DNA from: Akkermansiaceae bacterium UBA1506
GTDB lineage: Bacteria; Verrucomicrobiota; Verrucomicrobiia; Verrucomicrobiales; DEV007
Direction of reading: 5' to 3'
Length of the DNA: 13,396 nucleotides
NCBI GenBank assembly: GCA_002323995.1
Contig: DCQY01000139.1
Location: 31,861-45,256 of the forward strand
A program made the position numbers and the translations under genes. Under the pieces are notes generated by a model, which was not told the DNA's origin, did not search any database, and saw nothing but the letters and a program-made list of their open reading frames with translations. Of the stretch, positions 1 through 6,929 are shown piece by piece. Numbering within the stretch: the stretch's first letter is position 1; each line of letters opens with the position of its first letter.

Positions 1-1
1 C

Positions 2-29
2 CAAAAGCATACCGCGAGCGTTGCTTTTG
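2..29 (-). terminator. Possible intrinsic terminator of the nadA-DUF5069 unit
   Basis: A perfect 8-bp inverted repeat (CAAAAGCA at 2-9, TGCTTTTG at 22-29) encloses a 12-base loop with a further short CGC/GCG pairing. It lies 27 bases past the stop codon of the minus-strand DUF5069 gene. Read on the minus strand, the 3' arm supplies only a short U run (CTTTTG), so termination would be weak. The window edge hides what follows. Confidence 0.4.
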
Positions 30-56
30 TAAAAACTGCAGTTGGGAACCGACGGG

Positions 57-581
57 TCATACCTTGGAGCTTTTCCTTACAAATTCGACTATTTTTTGGT
101 CATCGTCTCCAGCTGACCACACGACACGAAGGAAGTCGGCAGGTGCAATATCGTGAGTGTGGAGGAAATTTCGATCGCCGCCGCAGCAGAACATGATATT
201 GGGATCCAATTCGCCACGAAGTTTTCCGCGCGCTTTCATGATGATGCGCGGGAGCCAAGTAAAGCCCTCAAGTTCCTCGTCCTTAGCCGGTAGCTCGTCG
301 GGGTGGATCTCGTGTCCGCTGAGTTCGCCCGCCATAACATGATCAAGGTAGTCGCGGCGCGCGCTCGCGATCATAACGGCGGTTTCGATGGCAGGCTCAC
401 CACTGTCACCATAGTCCTCGACAAAGTCGAACATCTCACGTGGTTTGTAGCCGATGGATTTCAGGAAGGCCAGATCGCTGTCGGTATAATAGCTGTTGAA
501 GTCTCTGTCCCCGCTTTTGTATCGCTCGAGGCATCGGGCGAAGAGTTTGGTAAAAGTGGAATCCCACTGGTAGTTGCCCAT
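57..581 (-). CDS. DUF5069 domain protein
   Basis: The 174-residue protein matches the DUF5069 pattern known mainly from Verrucomicrobiota and related phyla; its biochemical role is unknown. The N-terminal half (about residues 1-85) has the spaced aromatic pattern W6, F10, LF13-14, C17, Y21, DF27-28, YY31-32, then 'FDFVEDYG' at 51-58. The C-terminal half has 'WLPRIIMKARGKLRGELD' (109-126), a Cys-Cys-Gly-Gly-Asp run (132-136) and 'ADFLRVVWSAGDDD' (148-161). There is no signal peptide or membrane segment, so it is probably cytosolic. The ATG at 579-581 has no clear ribosome binding site. It lies 47 bases downstream of nadA on the same strand and is probably co-transcribed with it. That suggests, but does not show, a link to NAD metabolism. 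The family call is by recognition of conserved segments, without an alignment. Confidence 0.85.
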   Translation of the reverse strand: MGNYQWDSTFTKLFARCLERYKSGDRDFNSYYTDSDLAFLKSIGYKPREMFDFVEDYGDSGEPAIETAVMIASARRDYLDHVMAGELSGHEIHPDELPAKDEELEGFTWLPRIIMKARGKLRGELDPNIMFCCGGDRNFLHTHDIAPADFLRVVWSAGDDDQKIVEFVRKSSKV

Positions 582-628
582 TTTCGTGAAGGTGAGTTTG
601 TGACTGCTGATAGCTTTCGTGGCTTCGG

Positions 629-1573
629 CTACTTACTGAGTTCCAGCATTCGCATGATGGGTAGTTTTGCAGCCTCACGGAATTCTTCGTCCAACTCTAC
701 CGCCGGGCTTAATTCGTTGAGGCAGTTGTAAAGTTTCTCCAGTGTGTTCATTTTCATGAATCGACACTCAGCGCACGCGCAATTAGCGGTGGGGCCTGCA
801 ATGAGGTTTTTCTCCGGTATTTCCCTCTGAATGCGGTGAAGCATTCCGGCTTCGGTCACAACGATAATATTCTGGGACTCGGAGCTTCGGCAAAAGTCGA
901 CCATTTTCTCGGTCGAGCAGACTTCGTCGGCGAGAAGTCGAACGGCAGTGGTGCACTCCGGGTGAGCCACAACCGCGGCATCCGGGTAATCATCTTTGAT
1001 TCGTTGAATACTCTCGCGGGTAAATTCGACGTGGAGGTAGCAGTTGCCGTCCCAGAAATCCATTTCGCGTCCCGTCTCCTGAGAAACCCAAGCTCCAAGA
1101 TTCTGATCAGGCGCAAAGAGGATAGGCCGATCCTTGGGCGCGGCCTCGACGATCTTTACGGCATTTCCACTCGTGCAAATCACGTCGGAGAGTGCCTTAA
1201 CAGCGGCGGAAGAGTTGATGTAGGTAATAACGTAGTAGTTTTTTTCCTGATTCTCTTCAAGAAAGGCTTTGAGATCTGCCGCGGCGCAAGATTCCTCCAG
1301 AGAGCAACCGGCTTCAGCATCAGGAAGGACAACTGTCTTTTCCGGGTTAACAATTTTTGCGGTTTCGGCCATGAAGTGAACTCCGCAGAACACGATGACG
1401 TCTGCGTCCGTTTCTTGGGCGCGAAAGGCGAGGCCGAGAGAGTCGCCAACGTAGTCAGCGATGTCCTGAATTTCGGGAATCTGATAGTTGTGCGCAAGAA
1501 TAACCGCGTTTCTCTTTTGCTTAAGGCGCAGGATGTCTTCGCGAATGTCGGTCGAGGTAGAGATAGCACTCAT
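629..1573 (-). CDS. nadA: Quinolinate synthase NadA
   Basis: NadA condenses iminoaspartate with dihydroxyacetone phosphate to quinolinate (EC 2.5.1.72), using an oxygen-sensitive [4Fe-4S] cluster, in de novo NAD synthesis in the cytosol. The 314-residue product has the usual length and hallmarks: 'ILAHNYQ' (25-31), 'GDSLGLA' (43-49), 'VHFMAETAKI' (65-74), 'APDQNLG' (154-160), 'HPEC' (204-207) and a Cys-rich 'NCACAEC' (264-270) before 'RFMKMNTL'. By comparison with the Thermotoga and E. coli enzymes, the cluster ligands should be C90 (AGCSL), C178 (NCYLH) and C270. The frame is open upstream to a TTG at 1634-1636, but the ATG at 1571-1573 gives the family-like N-terminus, and the TTG would sit beside a putative terminator. 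No nadB or nadC is visible here. A DUF5069 gene follows in the likely operon. Confidence 0.97.
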   Translation of the reverse strand: MSAISTSTDIREDILRLKQKRNAVILAHNYQIPEIQDIADYVGDSLGLAFRAQETDADVIVFCGVHFMAETAKIVNPEKTVVLPDAEAGCSLEESCAAADLKAFLEENQEKNYYVITYINSSAAVKALSDVICTSGNAVKIVEAAPKDRPILFAPDQNLGAWVSQETGREMDFWDGNCYLHVEFTRESIQRIKDDYPDAAVVAHPECTTAVRLLADEVCSTEKMVDFCRSSESQNIIVVTEAGMLHRIQREIPEKNLIAGPTANCACAECRFMKMNTLEKLYNCLNELSPAVELDEEFREAAKLPIMRMLELSK

Positions 1574-1970
1574 GGCAAGGTGGGATTTAGGGGGCAGGTT
1601 CACCTTTTTGGCTTTATGTATGGAGCTTTCGAACAAAAAACTCGGCGCACCGTCATGGTGGGGCCGGTGTCGAGGTCTCTTATGATCTCATTCGGTTAGG
1701 ATTCTCAGAAATCTTTACTCTCGAGATTTGGACTGACGTTCTCGTAGTTTTCATCATGAGTGACGCCATTGTCGGCCGGAGTAGTCGGGTATGGAGTGCC
1801 ATGGCTCCCACGGTTGCCTCGAGCATTCTCTGCCTTGTAAATTGCGGCTGCTTTTTTTTGGTTGGTGATCTGATTGAGCACGATTCTGGAAAGTTGGAAT
1901 TTACAGAAATTGAAATAATTGGGTCGCCCCGATATCAAGCTGAATTATACGGCAATCAGCCGGGAATTAA
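1574..1970. other. Gene-poor, probably decayed intergenic stretch
   Basis: No convincing intact gene is present. Two open frames oppose each other. On the minus strand, 1705-1938 gives 77 residues from a TTG, ending 'HDENYENVSPNLESKDF'; its codons look plausible but it has no ATG, no ribosome site and no recognised family. On the plus strand, 1756-1995 gives 79 residues from an ATG, with one hydrophobic stretch. The minus-strand frame lies directly downstream of a clear pseudogene, so it could be the tail of another ruined gene. A minus-strand hairpin with a T run (1635-1665) precedes nadA. Confidence 0.35.
1635..1665 (-). terminator. Possible intrinsic terminator upstream of nadA
   Basis: On the minus strand a hairpin (CACC/GGTG around a 5-base loop, extended by GGC/GCC across a small internal loop) is followed within three bases by six T residues (the A run at 1635-1640 on the plus strand). 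It would end transcription coming from the pseudogene side and isolate nadA. The stem is short and interrupted, so support is modest. Confidence 0.35.
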
Positions 1971-2204
1971 AAGGTCCTATGCCGGATACGTCTAAATTCC
2001 GCTAAGGGTCGGGTGATAGTGCGGAATTTTGATAAATTCTAAAGCGGTTGCGCGAAAATGCATCGCCACCACGATTTCGTGGATAAATTCAGTTACCTCC
2101 TGCCTAATCACGGCGGCTTTCATGCAGTGATCGTAAGCAGTCCTTGCGGCGGCATAGCCTCCACTGCCTCCTCCGATGACGACAAAATCATAAGAATTGG
2201 TCAT
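1971..2204 (-). pseudogene. Internally deleted FAD/NAD(P) disulfide oxidoreductase remnant
   Basis: From the ATG at 2202-2204 the frame reads the start of a class I pyridine nucleotide-disulfide oxidoreductase (glutathione/mercuric reductase or lipoamide dehydrogenase type). The FAD-binding fold 'YDFVVIGGGSGGYAAAR' is followed by 'TAYDHCMKAAVI'. After about residue 33 the sequence jumps to the end of the same type of protein: 'EVTEFIHEIVVAMHF' and 'IPHYHPTLSGI', from the C-terminal dimerisation domain. The redox CxxxxC segment, the NAD(P) domain and most of the rest are absent, roughly 370 residues by family length. The family's usual Glu after HPTLS is Gly here. A TAG (1992-1994) follows, then 'TYPA', another TAG (1977-1979) and 'DL', which still resembles the family's TYPAE-type continuation. 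This is a decayed gene, though a short 70-residue peptide could still be translated. Confidence 0.8.
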
Positions 2205-2297
2205 ATATGCGGTGTTCTAATTCTGGACTTGTAGGGCCTGCCGGATTTATGTCGCAATTGCCCTCAACAAGGAGCTTCGTTTAATGGTGAATCCGAA

Positions 2298-2328
2298 CTT
2301 ACATTTTTTACTCATGCGGTGCGATAAT
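2298..2328 (+). promoter_or_regulatory. Possible sigma70-type promoter for the cyclase pair
   Basis: A GATAAT -10-like hexamer at 2323-2328 is preceded at a 19-base spacing by CTTACA (2298-2303), which matches four of six -35 consensus positions. It lies about 30 bases before the first ATG of the two-gene unit, in a gap with no other gene. The spacing is longer than ideal, so this is a weak call. Confidence 0.25.
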
Positions 2329-2357
2329 GGTTACTGCCTAATGCACCCTACTAGGCC

Positions 2358-3245
2358 ATGTCGTTGAGGTTGGAAATGCTGCAAGTGGCCAGGTTGGCTC
2401 CGTCGCTTCTCGGTGAGGAAGCCTCGCTTCTGATTCATGATTTCATCATGAGCCAGGAGCATGCTGATGGAGGCTTCTGTGACCGGGATGGTGATGTGGA
2501 TCTATATTACACGAGTTTCGCTATCGATACGCTAACTGCCCTTCAGGTAGACCTGCCCGAGGAGACTCTGATTGCTTTTCTGAAACGGAAGCTTAGCGAA
2601 GTGGCGGAGTTGGACTTCGTGCACCTCTGTTGCCTCGCCCGCTGCGCTTCTGCTCTGTCGGATTGTCGCGCCGTAGGTGATCTTGCGCCGGTGTTTGCAG
2701 CGATCGAGAAATATCGAACTGAAGATGGTGGTTACAATCAGGCAGAGGGCATGGAGACGGGCTCAGCATATGCCTGCTTTCTGGCTTGTGGAGCTAATGC
2801 TGATCACGGCAGGACCGTTTCGAACGAAGAGGGAGTCGCCACTTGTCTTGAATCGCTGAAGGTTGCAGGGGGAGCATGGGCTAACGATGTCGCCTTGCCG
2901 GTTCCTAACATTCCATCAACTGCTGCCGCAATTACGGTCTCCCGTAATTTGAAGCTGACCATCCCATCGGAGACCTCAAAGTGGATTCTTGAATCATTCC
3001 ATCCTGGGGGCGGATTTCTTCCGTTTCCGATGGCGCCTATGCCCGACCTACTATCGACCGCTGTCGCTCTCCATGCCCTGGACGGCCTGCAGGTATCGTT
3101 TGACGATAAAAAGGAAGCCATTCTCGACTATATCGACAGTCTCTGGACAGCTGCTGGAGGATTCCATGGTAGCTGGGAGGATGATGATCTTGATATTGAA
3201 TACACGTATTACGGCTTGCTCGCTCTTGGGCACCTTGCTCTTTAA
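2358..3245 (+). CDS. Prenyltransferase/squalene-oxidase repeat protein, single-barrel type
   Basis: The 295-residue protein is built of repeated alpha-alpha units with the Gly-Gly-aromatic signature of the protein-prenyltransferase beta/squalene-cyclase superfamily: 'DGGF' (37-40), 'DGGY' (123-126), 'GGAW' (171-174), 'GGGF' (217-220) and 'GGF' (267-269). Its length suits one alpha/alpha barrel. Other visible motifs are 'DVDLYYTSFAIDTL' (46-59) and 'DIEYTYYGLLALGHLA' (279-294) near the ends. The Asp-x-Cys/His zinc site of true protein prenyltransferases was not recognised, nor was the DXDD acid motif of class II cyclases, so its activity is unknown. There is no signal peptide. The ATG at 2358 gives a family-like N-terminus ('LRLEMLQVARLAP'). 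An ATG at 2376 has a better-placed GAGGT and is the alternative. Only 8 bases separate it from the cyclase-like gene, so the two form an operon and may act together, perhaps as subunits or in successive steps (inference). Confidence 0.85.
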   Translation: MSLRLEMLQVARLAPSLLGEEASLLIHDFIMSQEHADGGFCDRDGDVDLYYTSFAIDTLTALQVDLPEETLIAFLKRKLSEVAELDFVHLCCLARCASALSDCRAVGDLAPVFAAIEKYRTEDGGYNQAEGMETGSAYACFLACGANADHGRTVSNEEGVATCLESLKVAGGAWANDVALPVPNIPSTAAAITVSRNLKLTIPSETSKWILESFHPGGGFLPFPMAPMPDLLSTAVALHALDGLQVSFDDKKEAILDYIDSLWTAAGGFHGSWEDDDLDIEYTYYGLLALGHLAL

Positions 3246-3253
3246 AAGATAAA

Positions 3254-5032
3254 ATGGTCGAGGTCAGCGAGAGCTTGAATAAAGCAAGAGCGGCGCTACT
3301 GGCGGAGCGGGCTAGTGCCGGGCACTGGGAGGGTGAATTGTCGACATCGGCTCTTTCGACGGCCACCGCTCTCGTAGCGCTTGGCAGTGTGGATCCGGAA
3401 CGCTATACGGACAAAGTCGAAGCTGCGGTGGAATGGCTGGTGGATTATCAGAACGAAGATGGTGGCTGGGGGGATACGGCTAAGAGTTTTTCTAACATAT
3501 CAACAACACTCTTATGCTGGTCTGCGCTGACGAAGTTCGGTGGTGAAGGTTGCGGAGTTACGACGAGACTGGCATCAAACTGGATTCGTGATTATGTCGG
3601 CTCTCTCCAACCTTCCCTGATCGCTGAAACGGTGAAGGCTCGCTATGGTAAGGATCGAACCTTTTCTGTTCCCATTCTCATGCTTTGTGCAATCTGCGGC
3701 ACGTTGGGAAACGGAGGATGGAAGTATGTGTTACAGCTTCCTTTTCAGTTAGCGATATTCCCGCGTAGTTGGTTCGGGTTGATGCGATTGCCGGTCGTGA
3801 GTTATGCGTTGCCAGCCCTCATCTCGATTGGGTATGCGCGGTTTCGTCAGGGACCACTAGGCCATCGCCGTAAGTCTATAGTTTGGCCGAGAGTCTCACG
3901 GCTTCTCGCGTCGATTCAGCCGGCCTCGGGTGGATTTCTCGAGGCAGCACCTTTGACGAGTTTTGTCACGATGGCGTTGGTCGCAGCCGGGGAAAAAGAT
4001 CATCCGGTTGTCAAAAAGGCCGTTCAGTTTCTTATTGATACGGTGCGGCCGGATGGCAGTTGGCCGATAGATACTAATTTGGCAACCTGGGTGACGACGC
4101 TTTCTGTGAAGGCCCTGCTAGGAAAGTCTGAGGCGAAGCAAAAGAGTAGGGTCGACGACTTGACCCTGTTGGATCAACGTGAAGCTCTGTTAGGCTGGTT
4201 GTTGGCTCAGCAATACAAAGAAGTACACCCGTTTACCGATACGCCCCCCGGTGGTTGGGCTTGGACAGACCTGAGTGGTGGAGTTCCTGACGCGGATGAT
4301 ACACCCGGAGCATTGCTCGCTTTAAAGTTATTGGGAGAGAAGGACAATTCTGATCGCCTTCACGCGGCGGCGGCTGAGGGAATCGAATGGTTGGCGGGAT
4401 TACAGAACCGGGACGGCGGTATTCCAACATTCTGCAGGGGCTGGGGAGCACTACCATTTGACCGCTCATCCCCCGATCTCACCGCCCACACCCTAAGGGC
4501 TATGGCAGCCTGGCGTGACGAAATGAGCAGCGCCTTGATCGAGGAGATAGATCGAGTCCGTAAGAAGGGATTGCGCTACCTTTTCCGTGAGCAGCGACCC
4601 GACGGTTCGTGGGTCCCGCTTTGGTTTGGTAACCAGCATCGCCACAATGACGAGGAGAATCCGACCTATGGCACGGCAATGGTTTTGAGAGCGCTTGATG
4701 AGCTCGGGGAATACCCCGAGGCTGACGAGGGAGCGATCTGGTTGATGGACCACCAGAATGATGATGGGGGATGGGGTGCCTCGCAGAACAGATCGCCGTC
4801 GACAATCGAAGAGACGGCATTGGCTGTCGGGGCTCTTGCATGGCGCCCTGAAGCAATCGATGCTGTCAGGCGGGGGCGGCAGTGGCTGATCGATGCGACT
4901 CAATCAGGAACGACCTTCGATGCGGCGCCTATTGGTTTTTACTTTGCCCGCCTCTGGTATTACGAGCGTATCTACCCGATCGTTTGGACTGTGGAGGCAC
5001 TCACTCGCTCAGAGGCTGCTATTGAGTATTAA
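3254..5032 (+). CDS. Class II terpene cyclase-like protein (squalene-hopene cyclase superfamily)
   Basis: The 592-residue protein resembles the two-barrel squalene-hopene cyclases, which protonate a polyprene and fold it into rings, but is shorter than usual (about 620-680). Signature repeats include 'QNEDGGW' (66-72), 'RPDGSW' (265-270), 'QRPDGSW' (447-453) and 'QNDDGGW' (501-507). The catalytic DXDD is present as 'DADDT' (346-350). 'SPDLTAH' (406-412) matches the family's 'SEDVTAH', keeping the Asp and His that support the acid. The C-terminus has the aromatic 'GFYFARLWYYERIYP' (561-575). Unlike hopene cyclases, it has 'PTFCRGWG' (391-398) before the Asp/His motif and a longer charged segment (461-469) before 'YGTA'. 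A hydrophobic region at about 138-195 could sit on the membrane. The substrate cannot be assigned: no squalene-synthesis or hopanoid genes lie nearby. It follows a single-barrel relative after 8 bases and ends 5 bases from a convergent gene. Confidence 0.85.
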   Translation: MVEVSESLNKARAALLAERASAGHWEGELSTSALSTATALVALGSVDPERYTDKVEAAVEWLVDYQNEDGGWGDTAKSFSNISTTLLCWSALTKFGGEGCGVTTRLASNWIRDYVGSLQPSLIAETVKARYGKDRTFSVPILMLCAICGTLGNGGWKYVLQLPFQLAIFPRSWFGLMRLPVVSYALPALISIGYARFRQGPLGHRRKSIVWPRVSRLLASIQPASGGFLEAAPLTSFVTMALVAAGEKDHPVVKKAVQFLIDTVRPDGSWPIDTNLATWVTTLSVKALLGKSEAKQKSRVDDLTLLDQREALLGWLLAQQYKEVHPFTDTPPGGWAWTDLSGGVPDADDTPGALLALKLLGEKDNSDRLHAAAAEGIEWLAGLQNRDGGIPTFCRGWGALPFDRSSPDLTAHTLRAMAAWRDEMSSALIEEIDRVRKKGLRYLFREQRPDGSWVPLWFGNQHRHNDEENPTYGTAMVLRALDELGEYPEADEGAIWLMDHQNDDGGWGASQNRSPSTIEETALAVGALAWRPEAIDAVRRGRQWLIDATQSGTTFDAAPIGFYFARLWYYERIYPIVWTVEALTRSEAAIEY

Positions 5033-5037
5033 CCGAG

Positions 5038-6078
5038 TCACGAGTTGGGGATCGGAGGAGGAGGAATACGATCGGTGGAACCACTGCTGTTCGGCACTTC
5101 AACCGGAGGCTTGGGTTCTTTGTCTTCGCTACCGTCAGGATCTCTCAAATCAGGCATGTTGCCACTACCGTTCGCGATGGCCGGTGGCTCCGGGATACCG
5201 GTGTCGTTGTAGCGGCGCTCTGAGCCGGTTGGAAGAGGGGCGGGTGCTGCAGGCACAGTTGTAGAATTGTTGCGTCCATTCGCAGAAGGAAAGGAAGGTG
5301 AGGGGATCGAATTGCCAGCCATGCCTCGGCTAGGTATTGGTGCGACTTCAGCCGTTGGCGCAATGGTGGCAGAAGGAACGGTGGTTGCATTCAAGCCGGT
5401 GTTATTTGAAAGACTGGGTTGCACCATCGGGTTTGATCCGGTCGGAATCTGAGTCGTGGAAATTGGTGCTGATGGGCGACTAGGGGCGAGGGAATCTGCG
5501 ATCTGGGGTTGTGCATTGCCATTGTAATACATCCAAACAGTTCTCAAGACTTCACCATTACTGGCTGATAGGTAAATCTTGCCGACGAGGCGCTGAGCTG
5601 GGTCAAGGAGCTCAAGGCGCCAGATGGGCTCAGCAGAGTATTCGCGAACGCGCAGCAGGTAATCGCAACTATCGAATGCCACGCGTGCCTTGCGGGCCTC
5701 CCCTTCAGCGATGGTGAAAGCGGCCACACTGTCGACAACTACCTGGTTGGCGCCGAAATATCCGACGGGAATGTTGACGGGATAGCGGGTGTTGTCGGCA
5801 CCGGCGTCACCCACGCGACCACCTCCTGCCCAGAAGCGATGAAGTAGGCCCGGGGAGCGGTCGTTGTAGGCAAGTATTTCCCAGCTGTTGGGCTGCGGGA
5901 TTCCGGAGCGTCCGCGCATTTCGGCCAGCCATTGGACAGCAGCGCTACCATATTGGGCTGAGATAGCACTGATACCCTGACGTGCTGATATGTTTGCTGA
6001 TTGCGCTTGAGTTGGTGTTGCTACTGGGAAGGAGGTAACCAGGGACAGTAGAACGAGAAGTAGAAGATGTCGGGTCAT
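5038..6078 (-). CDS. Secreted hypothetical protein with Pro/Ser/Thr-rich tail
   Basis: The family is not recognised. The frame is open upstream to 6183, but the ATG at 6076-6078 places a textbook signal peptide at the N-terminus: 'MTRHLLLLVLLSLVTSF', cleavage likely after TQA (residue 25). That gives a 346-residue precursor. Residues 26-190 look folded. Within them, 'VAFDSCDYLLRV' (133-144) and 'PIWRLELLDPAQRLVGKIYL' (151-170) plus 'NGEVL' resemble a PepSY-like beta-alpha-beta pattern (inference only). From about 191 to the end the sequence is a low-complexity Pro/Ser/Thr/Asn-rich tail ending 'IPPPPIPNS', likely disordered and possibly spanning or binding the cell envelope. There is one Cys in the mature part, no lipobox and no membrane anchor. 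It converges on the cyclase-like gene with 5 bases between stop codons. eda lies 135 bases upstream on the same strand. Confidence 0.75.
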   Translation of the reverse strand: MTRHLLLLVLLSLVTSFPVATPTQAQSANISARQGISAISAQYGSAAVQWLAEMRGRSGIPQPNSWEILAYNDRSPGLLHRFWAGGGRVGDAGADNTRYPVNIPVGYFGANQVVVDSVAAFTIAEGEARKARVAFDSCDYLLRVREYSAEPIWRLELLDPAQRLVGKIYLSASNGEVLRTVWMYYNGNAQPQIADSLAPSRPSAPISTTQIPTGSNPMVQPSLSNNTGLNATTVPSATIAPTAEVAPIPSRGMAGNSIPSPSFPSANGRNNSTTVPAAPAPLPTGSERRYNDTGIPEPPAIANGSGNMPDLRDPDGSEDKEPKPPVEVPNSSGSTDRIPPPPIPNS

Positions 6079-6213
6079 GGGCTTGGGAAAGTTATCCACA
6101 GGAAAGAACTTGGCGGCATTCTGCCTAAGAGACAATACGATTCCTTGGGGGCGAGTCTTAGCGTGAGGTGTGATTTTCTTCACAAAACTTGGAAATTACG
6201 AGTTCAAAAACCT

Positions 6214-6864
6214 TCATCCGGCGATAGTTCGGGCCTCGCGGGCGTTGGATTCGATTTGCTTCCAGTTGCGATCGCGGACGAGATTACGGGGGGCGATCCA
6301 GCTACCCCCTACGGCTCCGATTAGTTCATTGTCGAGGTAAGTCGAGAGATTGCCTAGGTCGATTCCGCCGAGAGGAATGAACTTCAATCCGAGGTGACTG
6401 TAGGGGGCGGAGATATTCTTAAGGTGGCCAAGGCCGCCAGAAGACTCTGCCGGAAAAAATTTAAGTAGGCGGCAGTCTTCTTGAAGCGCCATGTCGACGT
6501 CTGTTGGAGTCATTACCCCGGGACCGAAAGGCAAGCCTGCAGCGGAAGCATGGCGTATGACAGTAGGATTGACCCCAGGGGAGACCGCGAAGCTGGCATT
6601 CGCGGCGAGGACCTCATCCACTTGGCCGGTCGAGAGAACGGTGCCGATGCCCACCATCATTTCGGGAACGGCTTCCCTGATTTGGCTGGCTGCTTTGATC
6701 GCCACTGGGGTTCGAAGTGTTAGTTCCATGGCACTGACCCCGCCGGCCAGCAGGGACTCAGCCAAGGGGATGGCAGCTTCGAGTTCGTCGATGACGATGA
6801 CGGCGAGGAGGCGGGCGTCTATGAGGGCTTTGCCGGGGCCATTTTCAGGGTTCAAATTAGTCAT
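6214..6864 (-). CDS. eda: KDPG aldolase (2-dehydro-3-deoxy-6-phosphogluconate aldolase)
   Basis: This class I aldolase cleaves 2-keto-3-deoxy-6-phosphogluconate to pyruvate and glyceraldehyde 3-phosphate (EC 4.1.2.14), the last step of the Entner-Doudoroff and uronate pathways. The 216-residue length is typical. Family marks are 'MELTLRT' (46-52) with the general-base Glu47, 'GIGTVL' (72-77), 'VSPGVNP' (94-100), 'PGVMTPTD' (115-122), 'LLKFFPAE' (133-140) with Schiff-base Lys135, 'PLGGI' (164-168) and the phosphate-binding 'VGGSW' (185-189). Many members also have 4-hydroxy-2-oxoglutarate aldolase activity, which cannot be told apart here. No edd or kdgK neighbour is visible. The gene is divergent from a secreted SGNH hydrolase across a 65-base gap, so the two may share a control region. 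The ATG has no clear ribosome site. Confidence 0.93.
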   Translation of the reverse strand: MTNLNPENGPGKALIDARLLAVIVIDELEAAIPLAESLLAGGVSAMELTLRTPVAIKAASQIREAVPEMMVGIGTVLSTGQVDEVLAANASFAVSPGVNPTVIRHASAAGLPFGPGVMTPTDVDMALQEDCRLLKFFPAESSGGLGHLKNISAPYSHLGLKFIPLGGIDLGNLSTYLDNELIGAVGGSWIAPRNLVRDRNWKQIESNAREARTIAG

Positions 6865-6929
6865 GATGATGAGATACGTGATCAGGCAGTGGGTTCGGCT
6901 TCACAGACTGCTTCGATTTTAATACGAAA

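Noticed and set aside
303..731. A 142-residue plus-strand frame across the DUF5069 gene and the nadA end
   Set aside because: It is a shadow of two supported minus-strand genes.
836..1699. A 287-residue plus-strand open frame antisense to nadA
   Set aside because: nadA on the other strand is unmistakable. The antisense frame has no recognisable motif and arises from the codon bias of nadA.
2358..3245. Reading the first barrel protein as a true protein farnesyl/geranylgeranyl transferase beta subunit
   Set aside because: The Asp-x-Cys and His zinc ligands could not be located and no alpha subunit is present.
6092..6100. Perfect DnaA-box nonamer TTATCCACA
   Set aside because: It is a single copy upstream of the secreted-protein gene, with no cluster of boxes, AT-rich unwinding region or dnaA/dnaN nearby. 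A chance match of nine bases in a window this size is not unlikely.
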